This document shows positions 1 through 6,608 of a DNA stretch of 8,880 bases, piece by piece. Position 1 is the stretch's first letter, and the number at the start of each line of letters is the position of its first letter. Source of the DNA: Gemmatimonadota bacterium (lineage in GTDB: Bacteria; Gemmatimonadota; Gemmatimonadetes; Gemmatimonadales; GWC2-71-9); the NCBI GenBank assembly GCA_022573095.1, contig JACZUR010000077.1, forward strand, positions 1-8,880, in the 5' to 3' direction. The translations under genes and the position numbers were made by a program. Under the pieces are notes generated by a model. The model did not search any database and had not been told where the DNA came from. It was given only the letters and a program-made list of their open reading frames with translations.

Positions 1-258
1 ATCAGAGATTCGGAGAAGGCGCTTGAAATACCAGATCTCATTAGGGAAGGAACGACGCAATACGGTATGCAGTCGTTCGATCAGTCGATCATGCATTGGT
101 ACAATAAGGGTGTGATTTCCAAAGAGGCGGCGCTGTTTTACTCGAGTAATCCGAGCGAGTTTGAATTGCGGCTCAGCGGTGTCGAGGGAACTTCTGACCG
201 TACATTTTCAGACCAGATAGGTGGTGGTGAAAGCGGCAGCCTTGGAGGCGGGGTTTAG
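1..258 (+). CDS. PilT/PilU-like type IV pilus retraction ATPase, C-terminal fragment
   Basis: The frame is open from the first base and stops at TAG 256-258, giving 85 residues of a gene that begins outside the window. The tail reads as the end of a PilT-family hexameric secretion ATPase: an acidic helix, then Y-G-M-Q-S-F-D-Q-S, a short helix and G-V-I-S-K-E-A-A-L, then S-N-P-S-E-F-E-L-R-L-S-G. This corresponds to the family pattern GMQ(T/S)FDQSL...GLIS.EEAL...NP.DF..R..G. PilT proteins power retraction of type IV pili at the inner membrane. Walker motifs would lie upstream and are not visible, so PilT, PilU and a related paralogue cannot be told apart. About 20 residues of Gly/Ser-rich tail follow the conserved end. 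The next gene starts 14 bases later, suggesting co-transcription with accC. Confidence 0.8.
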   Translation: MRDSEKALEIPDLIREGTTQYGMQSFDQSIMHWYNKGVISKEAALFYSSNPSEFELRLSGVEGTSDRTFSDQIGGGESGSLGGGV

Positions 259-272
259 CCGTCCGCGACCAG

Positions 273-1631
273 ATGTTCAAGAAAATACTGATAGCGAATC
301 GCGGAGAGATTGCTTTGCGCATCATCCGCGCGTGTCGCGAGCTGGGCGTGGATACGGTTGCGGTCTACAGCGAGGCGGACCGCGATACACTTCACGTGAG
401 ATTTGCCGACGATGACGTGTGCATCGGGCCAGCCCCTAGCCGTTTCTCTTATTTGAATATTCCAACTATCATTGCCGCGGCGGAGATAACGGGTGCGGAT
501 GCAATTCACCCCGGCTACGGTTTCCTGGCGGAAAGCGCTGAGTTCACCGAAACCTGCGCGGCATCGAATATCAACTTCATCGGGCCAACTGCCGAACAGA
601 TACGTCAGATGGGCGACAAAGCCAACGCGCGGAAGCTTGCCCAGGAGCTTGGCTTGCCCGTAGTGCCTGGATCCGCTGGCACCATCGAAGATCCGGACGA
701 GGCGCTGAGCGTTGCGGAGGAGATCGGGTGGCCGGTGATGATCAAGGCGGCTGCCGGTGGTGGCGGAAAGGGTATGCGCGTAGCAACTGACAGGGAGGTT
801 TTCGCGCAGTCGTTCCAACTGGCTAGGAACGAGTCTCTCGCGGCCTTTGGAAGCGCTGATGTGTACATCGAAAAGTTCCTAGAACGACCTCGCCACGTCG
901 AGATTCAGATTATGGGAGACCGTCACGGGCGACTAGTTCATCTGAACGAACGCGATTGTTCTATCCAACGTCGTCATCAAAAGCTGATTGAGGAGGCCCC
1001 CAGTCCAGGGTTGTCCGAAGAGATTCGCCAACAGATGGGTGACGCGGCGGTGAAGGCGGCCAAACACATCGGATACGTGGGAGCCGGAACGGTTGAGTTC
1101 CTTCTCAACGGTGACGGCAGTTTCTACTTCATGGAGATGAACACACGGATACAGGTCGAGCATCCCGTAACCGAGATGGCGACGAGTCTAGATCTAGTCA
1201 AAGAACAGATACGCGTTGCCGCTGGAGAAAAACTTGGCGACAGATTTCTGGTCAGCAAGTTGAGAGGTCACACGATCGAGTGCCGGGTGAACGCCGAGGA
1301 TGCGGCGCGCAACTTCCAACCGTCACCCGGAACGATTACTACTTTCCACCTCCCGGGCGGACCTGGGATCCGAGTCGACACGCACGTCTTTCAGGGATAC
1401 GAGGTACCGCCGTACTACGATTCGATGATCGCCAAGGTGATCGCGCACGGGAATACTCGGGAGGAGGCACTGAGGCGAATGAGTCAGGCGCTGGACGGTT
1501 TCATCATCGAAGGTATCAAGACCACGATTCCGTTTCTAAAGCGTGTTATACATCACCCCGATTTTGAGTCGGGCGAAGTCGACACCAAATTCTTAGAACG
1601 CGCGAACGGTCTGCTTAACCCGCAAGAATGA
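273..1631 (+). CDS. accC: Biotin carboxylase subunit of acetyl-CoA carboxylase (AccC)
   Basis: Encodes 452 residues, close to the roughly 450 usual for AccC. The enzyme carboxylates biotin on the carrier protein AccB using ATP and bicarbonate, the first half-reaction of malonyl-CoA formation for fatty acid synthesis in the cytosol. The N-terminal domain opens with K-I-L-I-A-N-R-G-E-I-A-L-R. The ATP-grasp glycine loop is A-A-G-G-G-G-K-G-M-R at 160-169. Residues aligning with known active-site positions of the E. coli enzyme are present: K116, K158, H208, K237, E275, E288, N290, R292 and R338; the segment M-E-M-N-T-R-I-Q-V-E-H-P is intact at 287-298. There is no biotin domain at the C-terminus, so this is the stand-alone subunit rather than a pyruvate or acyl-CoA carboxylase fusion, although use by a propionyl-CoA type complex cannot be excluded. 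No close Shine-Dalgarno sequence is seen; the nearest GGAGG (244-248) is 24 bases upstream, so coupling to the preceding gene is likely. accB is not adjacent. Confidence 0.96.
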   Translation: MFKKILIANRGEIALRIIRACRELGVDTVAVYSEADRDTLHVRFADDDVCIGPAPSRFSYLNIPTIIAAAEITGADAIHPGYGFLAESAEFTETCAASNINFIGPTAEQIRQMGDKANARKLAQELGLPVVPGSAGTIEDPDEALSVAEEIGWPVMIKAAAGGGGKGMRVATDREVFAQSFQLARNESLAAFGSADVYIEKFLERPRHVEIQIMGDRHGRLVHLNERDCSIQRRHQKLIEEAPSPGLSEEIRQQMGDAAVKAAKHIGYVGAGTVEFLLNGDGSFYFMEMNTRIQVEHPVTEMATSLDLVKEQIRVAAGEKLGDRFLVSKLRGHTIECRVNAEDAARNFQPSPGTITTFHLPGGPGIRVDTHVFQGYEVPPYYDSMIAKVIAHGNTREEALRRMSQALDGFIIEGIKTTIPFLKRVIHHPDFESGEVDTKFLERANGLLNPQE

Positions 1632-2365
1632 AATTATCGGTCTACTTCACACCGCTCGCGGTCAACCCGTCCGTTGTGACCGGCAAGCCAGTGTTGGTCA
1701 TCGATATCTTGCGTGCCACATCGACGATGGTCACCGCGCTTGCAAACGGGGCGCGAAGTATCGTGCCGGCGGAGACAGCGGACGAGGCTATGCGCATGGT
1801 TCAGAATCTGGAATCGGACGACCTTGTGCTTGCGGGGGAGAGGAACCTGGCGCCAATCGAAGGGTTCGATCTGGGGAATTCTCCGCTCGAAATGACTCCC
1901 GAAGCTGTTGGCGGGAAGCAACTTGTCATGACGACCACCAACGGATCCGCTGCGTTGGCAGCAGCTGCGCCCGGAAATCCCGTGCTGATCGGGGCAGCAC
2001 TCAACTTCAGCGCTGCGGCCCGGGTCGCAAGAGAAGCATTAGATCGGGCTGGGGAAATTGTAATCGTTTGCGCAGGACGAGAACGGATGTTTGCGCTCGA
2101 AGACGCATACGCGGCCGGACGGTTTGCACAGTCCCTGGTTCAGGGTAGGGGCCGGAGTGCGGTAGAGCTGAACGATGGGGCCATCGCTGCACGCGAACTG
2201 GTTAGAAGGTACGGAGACAGGTGGCGGCGGGCCATTAGTGCCAGCGCGGCGGCACGAGCGCTAAAAGTTGCTAAATTGAAAGCAGATGTTGATGCGGCTA
2301 CCGAATCCGACACATTTGATATTGTGCCGCACTACGAAAACAAATTAGTTTCAGTTCCCAGCTAA
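1628..2365 (+). CDS. comB: ComB-family 2-phosphosulfolactate phosphatase
   Basis: Encodes 245 residues, typical for ComB. Family members hydrolyse 2-phosphosulfolactate to sulfolactate with Mg2+, a step of coenzyme M synthesis in methanogens; the bacterial role is not well settled. Visible family motifs in order are V-I-D-I-L-R-A-T-S-T (24-33), A-G-E-R-N...G-F-D-L-G-N-S-P-L-E (69-88), T-T-T-N-G-S (102-107) and C-A-G-R-E-R...L-E-D-A-Y-A-A-G-R-F (148-166). The ATG overlaps the accC stop as ATGA (1628-1631), a classic translational coupling arrangement, so the start is well supported. ftsK begins 7 bases after the stop. No other coenzyme M or sulfolactate gene is visible, so the substrate here is uncertain. 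Confidence 0.9.
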   Translation: MKLSVYFTPLAVNPSVVTGKPVLVIDILRATSTMVTALANGARSIVPAETADEAMRMVQNLESDDLVLAGERNLAPIEGFDLGNSPLEMTPEAVGGKQLVMTTTNGSAALAAAAPGNPVLIGAALNFSAAARVAREALDRAGEIVIVCAGRERMFALEDAYAAGRFAQSLVQGRGRSAVELNDGAIAARELVRRYGDRWRRAISASAAARALKVAKLKADVDAATESDTFDIVPHYENKLVSVPS

Positions 2366-2372
2366 CGCTTAG

Positions 2373-4637
2373 ATGGCTCCGGCCCCCCGCCACCGACGAG
2401 AGCTACAGGGCATCGCAGCCCTGCTAGGGGGTCTCTTCTTCGCGCTTTCCCTCGCACCAGTAGACGTAACCGGCCCGCTCGGCCGGTTCTTCGCCAGGTA
2501 CCTTTGGATGTATCTCGGGGCGGGTGCCGCGTTCATTCCGATCTCGCTTGTCACCGCGTCTCTAGGCGCTTTTTCTGTATTCGACGGCGCCAAGATCAAG
2601 AGATTGATGGTACTTCTTGCGGGCCTGATCCTGCTCGTACCATTTGTAATCGCTTTGGGTGGGGGCCTGTCCGACAGGCACCAGATGCCAGCGGATTACG
2701 ACAATTGGGGACTGTTTCACCGTTCGATCGGCATGATCGTAGCACCGCTCTTTCTTATCACCAAACGCCTGGTGGGTACCGGTGGGGCGTCGATCTTGGG
2801 AGTTCTGAGCTTGTCGTTTCTCACCGTACACACGTTCGGATGGCACCCGTTTCGGAGACTGATTGCGATCGCAAAGGGAGAGAGGGGAGCAGGGAGCGGG
2901 GAGCGGGATGTCCGATCCGAGAACTTACTCCGTGACAATGCGCCCAGCCTTCCCGATAGAACGGCTCCCCCCTCCCCGCTCCCGGATCCTCAGCTTCCCA
3001 AGCCGAAACACGCTCCCACTTCGCCGCCGCTGTCGACGGACGATCTCCCCGCGATCCAGGCGGCGGTCGATCAGCTTCCTTCGCTGGACCTGCTCGACGA
3101 GCCCTATGAGGGGGATATGGACGCCGGCGAGGAGGAGTTGAAACATCTCGGAGATGTGTTGATCGAAACACTCGCGACCTTCAAAGTCGATGGAAAAATC
3201 GTTGGGAGGACGACCGGGCCCGTGGTCACGCAGTTCGAGGTCAAGCCGGCCCCCGGTGTGAAGGTTGGCAAGATAGCTTCGCTGGCCGACGATCTAGCTC
3301 TGGCGATGCGGGCCAAATCGATTCGGATAGTCGCACCTATTCCCGGAAAAGCCGCTGTAGGCGTGGAGGTACCGAATCCCAACCCGCGTATGGTGACCTT
3401 CAGAGAATTGTTGGAGGCGCGAGAGTGGGAAGATACGCGCGCCGGCCTTCCGATTGCGCTCGGCAGGGATCTCGAGGGCCGCGCTACCATTGCCGACCTC
3501 AGCAAGATGCCGCACCTGCTTATCGCAGGAGCAACTGGTTCGGGAAAGTCTGTCTGCATCAATACGATCATAACGAGCCTCATTTATCGCTACTCTCCGC
3601 GCGAACTCCGGATGCTGATGATAGACCCGAAGATGGTCGAACTCGCTACCTACAACGCTTTGCCTCACCTCCGCCATCCGGTCGTCACCAACAACAAGGA
3701 AGCGGCTCAGACTCTCAAGTGGGCTGTTATCGAGATGGAGCGGCGCTATCGACTGTTCGGGGCCAACACCTGCAGGAACCTCTACGACTTCAATAAGAAG
3801 GTTGAGCTGGGTAGGAAGATGGTCGAGCCAAAAGGGGAGCGGGAAGGGGTGAGCGGTAGGCTGGCGCCGGAGGCAACCGCTGCTACCTCCCCGCTTCCGT
3901 ATACCGACGGACCTCTCCCGTACATTGTCGTCATCGTCGACGAGCTAGCCGATCTAATGATGACCGTGCAGGCCGAGGTGGAGAAACCGTTGGCACTGCT
4001 AGCCCAGAAAGGGCGCGCAACAGGCATCCACATTATTCTCGCAACCCAGAGACCCAGCGTGAATGTCATTACGGGCCTGATCAAAGCGAATTTTTCGAGC
4101 CGCATAGGTTTCAGGGTGGCGTCTAAGATCGACAGCAGGACTATTCTGGATCAGAACGGTGCCGAAGCTCTCTTGGGCAACGGAGACATGCTGTTTCTGC
4201 CCCCGGGCAGCAGCGAACCAGTGAGGTTGCAGGGAGCCTTTATAGGGACCGAGGAGACTGAGGATGTAACCAACTGGTATCGCGAGAGGAAGATCGAACG
4301 CGACGAGTTGCTGAAGAAAAAGGGCCTCCCGATACCGGAGGACACCGAGGACGACATCATCGCCGTCATGCAGGCCATCGAGGCTGCGGAGGCTGGGAAG
4401 GAGATACCGGGGGAGCCGAGCGACCGGGATCCCCTCTTCCGGGAGGCGGCGGAGACCTGCCTCCAGAACCAGTTGGGGTCGACCTCGCTACTCCAGAGAA
4501 GACTCCGGATCGGCTACGGTAGGGCCGCGCGAATTATCGACCAGCTTCACGATGCCGGCGTATTGGGGCCGCCCGACGGCTCGAAGGCTCGTGAGGTGCT
4601 GATTGGGGCGAGTCAGCTGGAAGAATATTGCGGCTAA
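2373..4637 (+). CDS. ftsK: FtsK/SpoIIIE-type DNA translocase
   Basis: Encodes 754 residues, within the usual range for compact FtsK/SpoIIIE proteins. It pumps chromosomal DNA through the closing septum and activates dimer resolution. Four or five hydrophobic segments occupy about residues 12-160. A low-complexity, Pro/Ser/Arg-rich linker runs from about 165 to 225, followed by the alpha domain (about 250-360). The RecA-like motor has Walker A G-A-T-G-S-G-K-S at 386-393 and Walker B Y-I-V-V-I-V-D-E-L-A-D at 517-527 (D523, E524). Downstream L-A-T-Q-R-P-S and the arginine-rich R-I-G-F-R-V-A-S-K-I-D-S-R-T-I-L-D block are intact. A winged-helix gamma domain begins at D-P-L-F (686) and includes S-T-S-L-L-Q-R-R-L-R-I-G-Y-G-R-A-A-R. 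Two stretches (about 168-206 and 484-516) are encoded by G/C-skewed sequence resembling the repeat family seen between genes. There is no strong ribosome-binding site; the gene sits 7 bases after comB. Confidence 0.95.
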   Translation: MAPAPRHRRELQGIAALLGGLFFALSLAPVDVTGPLGRFFARYLWMYLGAGAAFIPISLVTASLGAFSVFDGAKIKRLMVLLAGLILLVPFVIALGGGLSDRHQMPADYDNWGLFHRSIGMIVAPLFLITKRLVGTGGASILGVLSLSFLTVHTFGWHPFRRLIAIAKGERGAGSGERDVRSENLLRDNAPSLPDRTAPPSPLPDPQLPKPKHAPTSPPLSTDDLPAIQAAVDQLPSLDLLDEPYEGDMDAGEEELKHLGDVLIETLATFKVDGKIVGRTTGPVVTQFEVKPAPGVKVGKIASLADDLALAMRAKSIRIVAPIPGKAAVGVEVPNPNPRMVTFRELLEAREWEDTRAGLPIALGRDLEGRATIADLSKMPHLLIAGATGSGKSVCINTIITSLIYRYSPRELRMLMIDPKMVELATYNALPHLRHPVVTNNKEAAQTLKWAVIEMERRYRLFGANTCRNLYDFNKKVELGRKMVEPKGEREGVSGRLAPEATAATSPLPYTDGPLPYIVVIVDELADLMMTVQAEVEKPLALLAQKGRATGIHIILATQRPSVNVITGLIKANFSSRIGFRVASKIDSRTILDQNGAEALLGNGDMLFLPPGSSEPVRLQGAFIGTEETEDVTNWYRERKIERDELLKKKGLPIPEDTEDDIIAVMQAIEAAEAGKEIPGEPSDRDPLFREAAETCLQNQLGSTSLLQRRLRIGYGRAARIIDQLHDAGVLGPPDGSKAREVLIGASQLEEYCG
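2876..2990. repeat. G-rich/C-rich imperfect inverted repeat inside ftsK linker
   Basis: A purine-rich left arm (about 2876-2908) and a pyrimidine-rich right arm (about 2962-2985) enclose roughly 50 bases. A 12-base core, gggagcggggag at 2892-2903, has its exact reverse complement at 2972-2983. The same 12-mer recurs at 4641-4652, and 11 of its 12 bases recur on the minus strand at 6692-6702. It is read in frame as FtsK residues 168-206, a disordered-looking linker rich in Gly/Arg/Ser and then Pro. I infer a palindromic element tolerated between the membrane part and the motor. Confidence 0.6.
2884..2907 (+). other. Potential G-quadruplex in the ftsK sense strand
   Basis: Four G-runs of 4, 3, 4 and 3 bases are separated by loops AGCA, AGC and AGC, matching the canonical pattern of four runs of three or more G with loops of 1-7. 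It lies in the left arm of the inverted repeat in the FtsK linker. Folding in vivo is not shown by sequence alone. Confidence 0.45.
3833..3905. repeat. Second G-rich/C-rich repeat-like segment inside ftsK motor domain
   Basis: A G-rich stretch (ggggagcgggaaggggt, 3834-3850) is followed by a C-rich stretch with ctccccgcttcc (3888-3899). A short inverted pair agcggt (3852-3857) and accgct (3876-3881) sits between them. It encodes part of FtsK residues 484-516, between Walker A and just before Walker B, where other FtsK proteins have a variable loop. Similarity to the intergenic repeats is partial, so this may be a degenerate copy or simple low-complexity drift. Confidence 0.4.
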
Positions 4638-4639
4638 CA

Positions 4640-4771
4640 GGGGAGCGGGGAGCAGAGAGTTGTGGGCTTACTACAGCTTACAGTTTTTTTCGTGCAGGGT
4701 GCAGCGGTACGCGTAAGCAATGCAGCCTCCGCTTTAGCGGTAGCAGCCGGGCTCGCGGGTTTACCCGCGAG
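4640..4771 (+). repeat. Composite intergenic repeat, copy A
   Basis: This fills most of the gene-free stretch 4638-4824 after ftsK. In order it has a G-rich block containing gggagcggggag (4641-4652), a signature agcttacagttttttt followed by cgtgcag (4675-4697), a 'gtaagc' module (4713-4718), and two hairpins with TTTA cores (4729-4740 and 4752-4771). The signature reappears on the minus strand at 6704-6727 with a single extra C, again followed by two TTTA-core hairpins. The shared order in opposite orientation supports one dispersed element family. No protein is supported here. Confidence 0.65.
4752..4771. other. Perfect 9-bp hairpin with TT centre
   Basis: Arms ctcgcgggt (4752-4760) and acccgcgag (4763-4771) are exact reverse complements around TT. 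It is not followed by a T-run on either strand, so it does not look like a simple intrinsic terminator. A smaller relative, ccgct-tt-agcgg, lies at 4729-4740. Confidence 0.6.
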
Positions 4772-4813
4772 AAAAGAGCCGTCAATGGGTCGGTGATCGC
4801 GCGTCCTGACTGT

Positions 4814-4819
4814 AAGAGG
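4814..4819 (+). promoter_or_regulatory. Ribosome-binding site for the 4825 gene
   Basis: AAGAGG lies 5 bases before the ATG at 4825. It supports that start and separate translation after the ftsK block. Confidence 0.55.
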
Positions 4820-4824
4820 CTCCG

Positions 4825-5892
4825 ATGAAAGAAAAAACCAAGAAAATAGTTCGTTATCTGTCGATTGCTGTTGCAGTTGCGGCGCTGATCTTTGGCGTGG
4901 TGTTCTTCGTGGCGTTCGAGAAGGTCGTACGTTCTATTGCGACTGCGAATCTGGAAGACATTCCCGAGGGCTGGACCGAGACGATTCGCAACCAGTCTAC
5001 GCCGCCGGCCGTTTTGAGCACTCTACTTCCCGCGGAACGCATGGACGGCAACGCGGCCGAGTTCGTTGATCGGTATGCGTCGGGGCTCGGCGACGACGAG
5101 GTCTATGCGTCGGCGCTCAGAAAGCTACGAGATGAGGAGCCGTTTAGCGCGGCGGACTCGGCTGCATGGGATAGTGTTTTGGCCGACTCCACCGTGGAGT
5201 TTCTCGCACGTTCTGCTTCGCTCACGGACTACAGGATATACCATCTCGTGCTGGCTCGCCCTGAGAACGAAGGGGCGTCGACGATCATCTCCGTGATTCA
5301 TCCCGAGTACTGGAGACTTAGCATTGGAGCGCGCGCGCTGGCGTTTCGCGCGAGGCGGAAGTTGGCGGGGGGTGATACAGCCGCAGCCGTTCGCGATATC
5401 AGAAGCGTGTTTGCTCTAGGCAATCATATGATGCGCGCGGACCCATTCTTTGAGGGGTGGGCGATTGGCCGAAACCTTATAAAGCTGGCGGCAGAGGAAG
5501 CAGAGAATATCAGTACGGTAAACGGCGACACAGATCTTGCAGCTGCCGCGGCTGAGATTCTGCACTGGATTGAAGAGTCCGGTGGGATGGGAGTCTTCTT
5601 TGAAGCTATGGTGGCTCTGCCAGACAGCGCAGTTCAGCTTGCAGGTGAGGAGTCGTTGGCGACGGCCTGGCGCAGCGAGGCGCTGGCAGCTCTGATTATG
5701 ACTCAATACCGCCCGTACAGAATCTGGGGTGGCATTCAGGACGAGGTTAGAGAGGTTGTAACCTCATTCGTTGACGATGCGGACCCGCAGATAGCCGGCA
5801 GAGCGGCGTTCATTCTTGGAACGATGGACTCGTGGGACGAGATGGGTGTGTTCGGCCGGTGGAAGTTCTTGTGGAATGTTGTAGGGAGCTAA
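4825..5892 (+). CDS. Hypothetical membrane-anchored protein, mostly helical
   Basis: I do not recognise this 355-residue protein. It begins with a lysine-rich tip (M-K-E-K-T-K-K) and one hydrophobic segment at about 9-30, a signal anchor without a clear signal-peptidase site or lipobox. The remaining 320 or so residues are probably outside the cytoplasm. They are rich in Ala, Glu, Asp and Trp and look mainly helical, with stretches such as A-A-A-A-E-I-L-H-W-I-E-E-S; no cysteines and no catalytic signature stand out. The segment D-P-Q-I-A-G-R-A-A-F-I-L-G-T-M near the C-terminus faintly resembles a HEAT-type helix pair, but a single one proves nothing. The start is supported by AAGAGG 5 bases upstream. 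It is separated from ftsK by 187 bases containing a repeat element, so it may have its own promoter. The next gene follows 58 bases later on the same strand. Confidence 0.75.
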   Translation: MKEKTKKIVRYLSIAVAVAALIFGVVFFVAFEKVVRSIATANLEDIPEGWTETIRNQSTPPAVLSTLLPAERMDGNAAEFVDRYASGLGDDEVYASALRKLRDEEPFSAADSAAWDSVLADSTVEFLARSASLTDYRIYHLVLARPENEGASTIISVIHPEYWRLSIGARALAFRARRKLAGGDTAAAVRDIRSVFALGNHMMRADPFFEGWAIGRNLIKLAAEEAENISTVNGDTDLAAAAAEILHWIEESGGMGVFFEAMVALPDSAVQLAGEESLATAWRSEALAALIMTQYRPYRIWGGIQDEVREVVTSFVDDADPQIAGRAAFILGTMDSWDEMGVFGRWKFLWNVVGS

Positions 5893-5936
5893 GTTTGTTT
5901 CATTCTTCCTAACCGATGTATGAGAACGTCACTGGC

Positions 5937-5944
5937 GGGGAGGA
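5937..5944 (+). promoter_or_regulatory. Strong ribosome-binding site deciding a GTG start
   Basis: GGGGAGGA lies 6 bases before GTG 5951. There is no in-frame ATG near this point, so the purine-rich site fixes GTG as the start of the following membrane protein. Confidence 0.75.
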
Positions 5945-5950
5945 ACTAGC

Positions 5951-6553
5951 GTGAAGATACGCAGGCTGTTCGACTTCTATCTTCAGGAAGTCAACTTCAT
6001 CTATCTGTTCTGGGCTATGTTCTGGACGTTGAACGGGCTCGACAAGTTCTTCGTTCGTGTCGGCGCTGAACCCGGTTCTGTCTGTTACTTCGCAGACGGA
6101 CGGGAAACTCCCTGCGGGTGGTTCGGCACCGATCGCGCAGACCAGATTCACGCTTACTTCGATAAACTGTTGCTGCCCGATTGGATGGGTGCGGTGACTG
6201 TCTATGCGTTTGCTGTTATGGAACTCGCACTGGGCGCGCTATTCATCTGGATGTTATTGAAAAGTGTATTTGCCACCAGCAACGTCTCCCACATGATTCA
6301 CCGGCTGGCGTTCAAGGGAAGCGTACTGATGTTCCTTCTTTTCAGTACAGGTGACATCCTCTTCGGAGATAGACGCGAACTCTGGGAGCACGGGACCTTC
6401 TTGGTGCTGGTGATCATAACCTTCGGTGTTTATGCGTATCGAGACGAGTTGCGGGGTCAGGTGGTTCGGGATCTCCAGAATGTCACTCCCGGATCGACAA
6501 CGCCACGCGCATCCACCATATACAGGAGCGAGTTTCACAAAAAGGGGGATTGA
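5951..6553 (+). CDS. Four-helix integral membrane protein, possibly DoxX-like
   Basis: Encodes 200 residues from a GTG start with a strong GGGGAGGA site. Hydrophobic segments lie at about 15-34, 79-103, 119-138 and 148-163, giving four membrane helices with a charged C-terminal tail. The segments F-W-T-L-N-G-L-D-K-F-F in helix 1 and M-E-L-A-L-G-A-L-F in helix 2 recall the DoxX/DoxD-like superfamily of small inner-membrane proteins, but the match is weak and I would not name a function. The loop between helices 1 and 2 (about 35-78) is unusually long and has two cysteines, C45 and C55, flanking F-A-D-G-R-E-T-P; these could form a disulfide if the loop is periplasmic. Acidic and histidine residues near helix ends (H118, D135, E143, H147) are present. 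It follows the unrecognised anchored protein by 58 bases and may share its transcript. Confidence 0.8.
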   Translation: MKIRRLFDFYLQEVNFIYLFWAMFWTLNGLDKFFVRVGAEPGSVCYFADGRETPCGWFGTDRADQIHAYFDKLLLPDWMGAVTVYAFAVMELALGALFIWMLLKSVFATSNVSHMIHRLAFKGSVLMFLLFSTGDILFGDRRELWEHGTFLVLVIITFGVYAYRDELRGQVVRDLQNVTPGSTTPRASTIYRSEFHKKGD

Positions 6554-6608
6554 GCTACTGCACTCCGACCGCGAACGCTGTGAGGCCTGAGCCCGCTCTC
6601 CGGATATC

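Noticed and set aside
255..818. 187-codon open frame on the minus strand
   Set aside because: It lies opposite accC, whose protein is unmistakable; the minus-strand product is Arg/His rich with no recognisable motif.
4671..4690. T7 tract after ftsK as an intrinsic terminator
   Set aside because: The bases before the T-run do not form a stem, and the same tract recurs in the other repeat copy, so it is better explained as part of the repeat.
4628..4828. 66-codon plus-strand frame after ftsK
   Set aside because: It overlaps the ftsK end and spans repeat modules and hairpins; no convincing ribosome site or protein-like composition.
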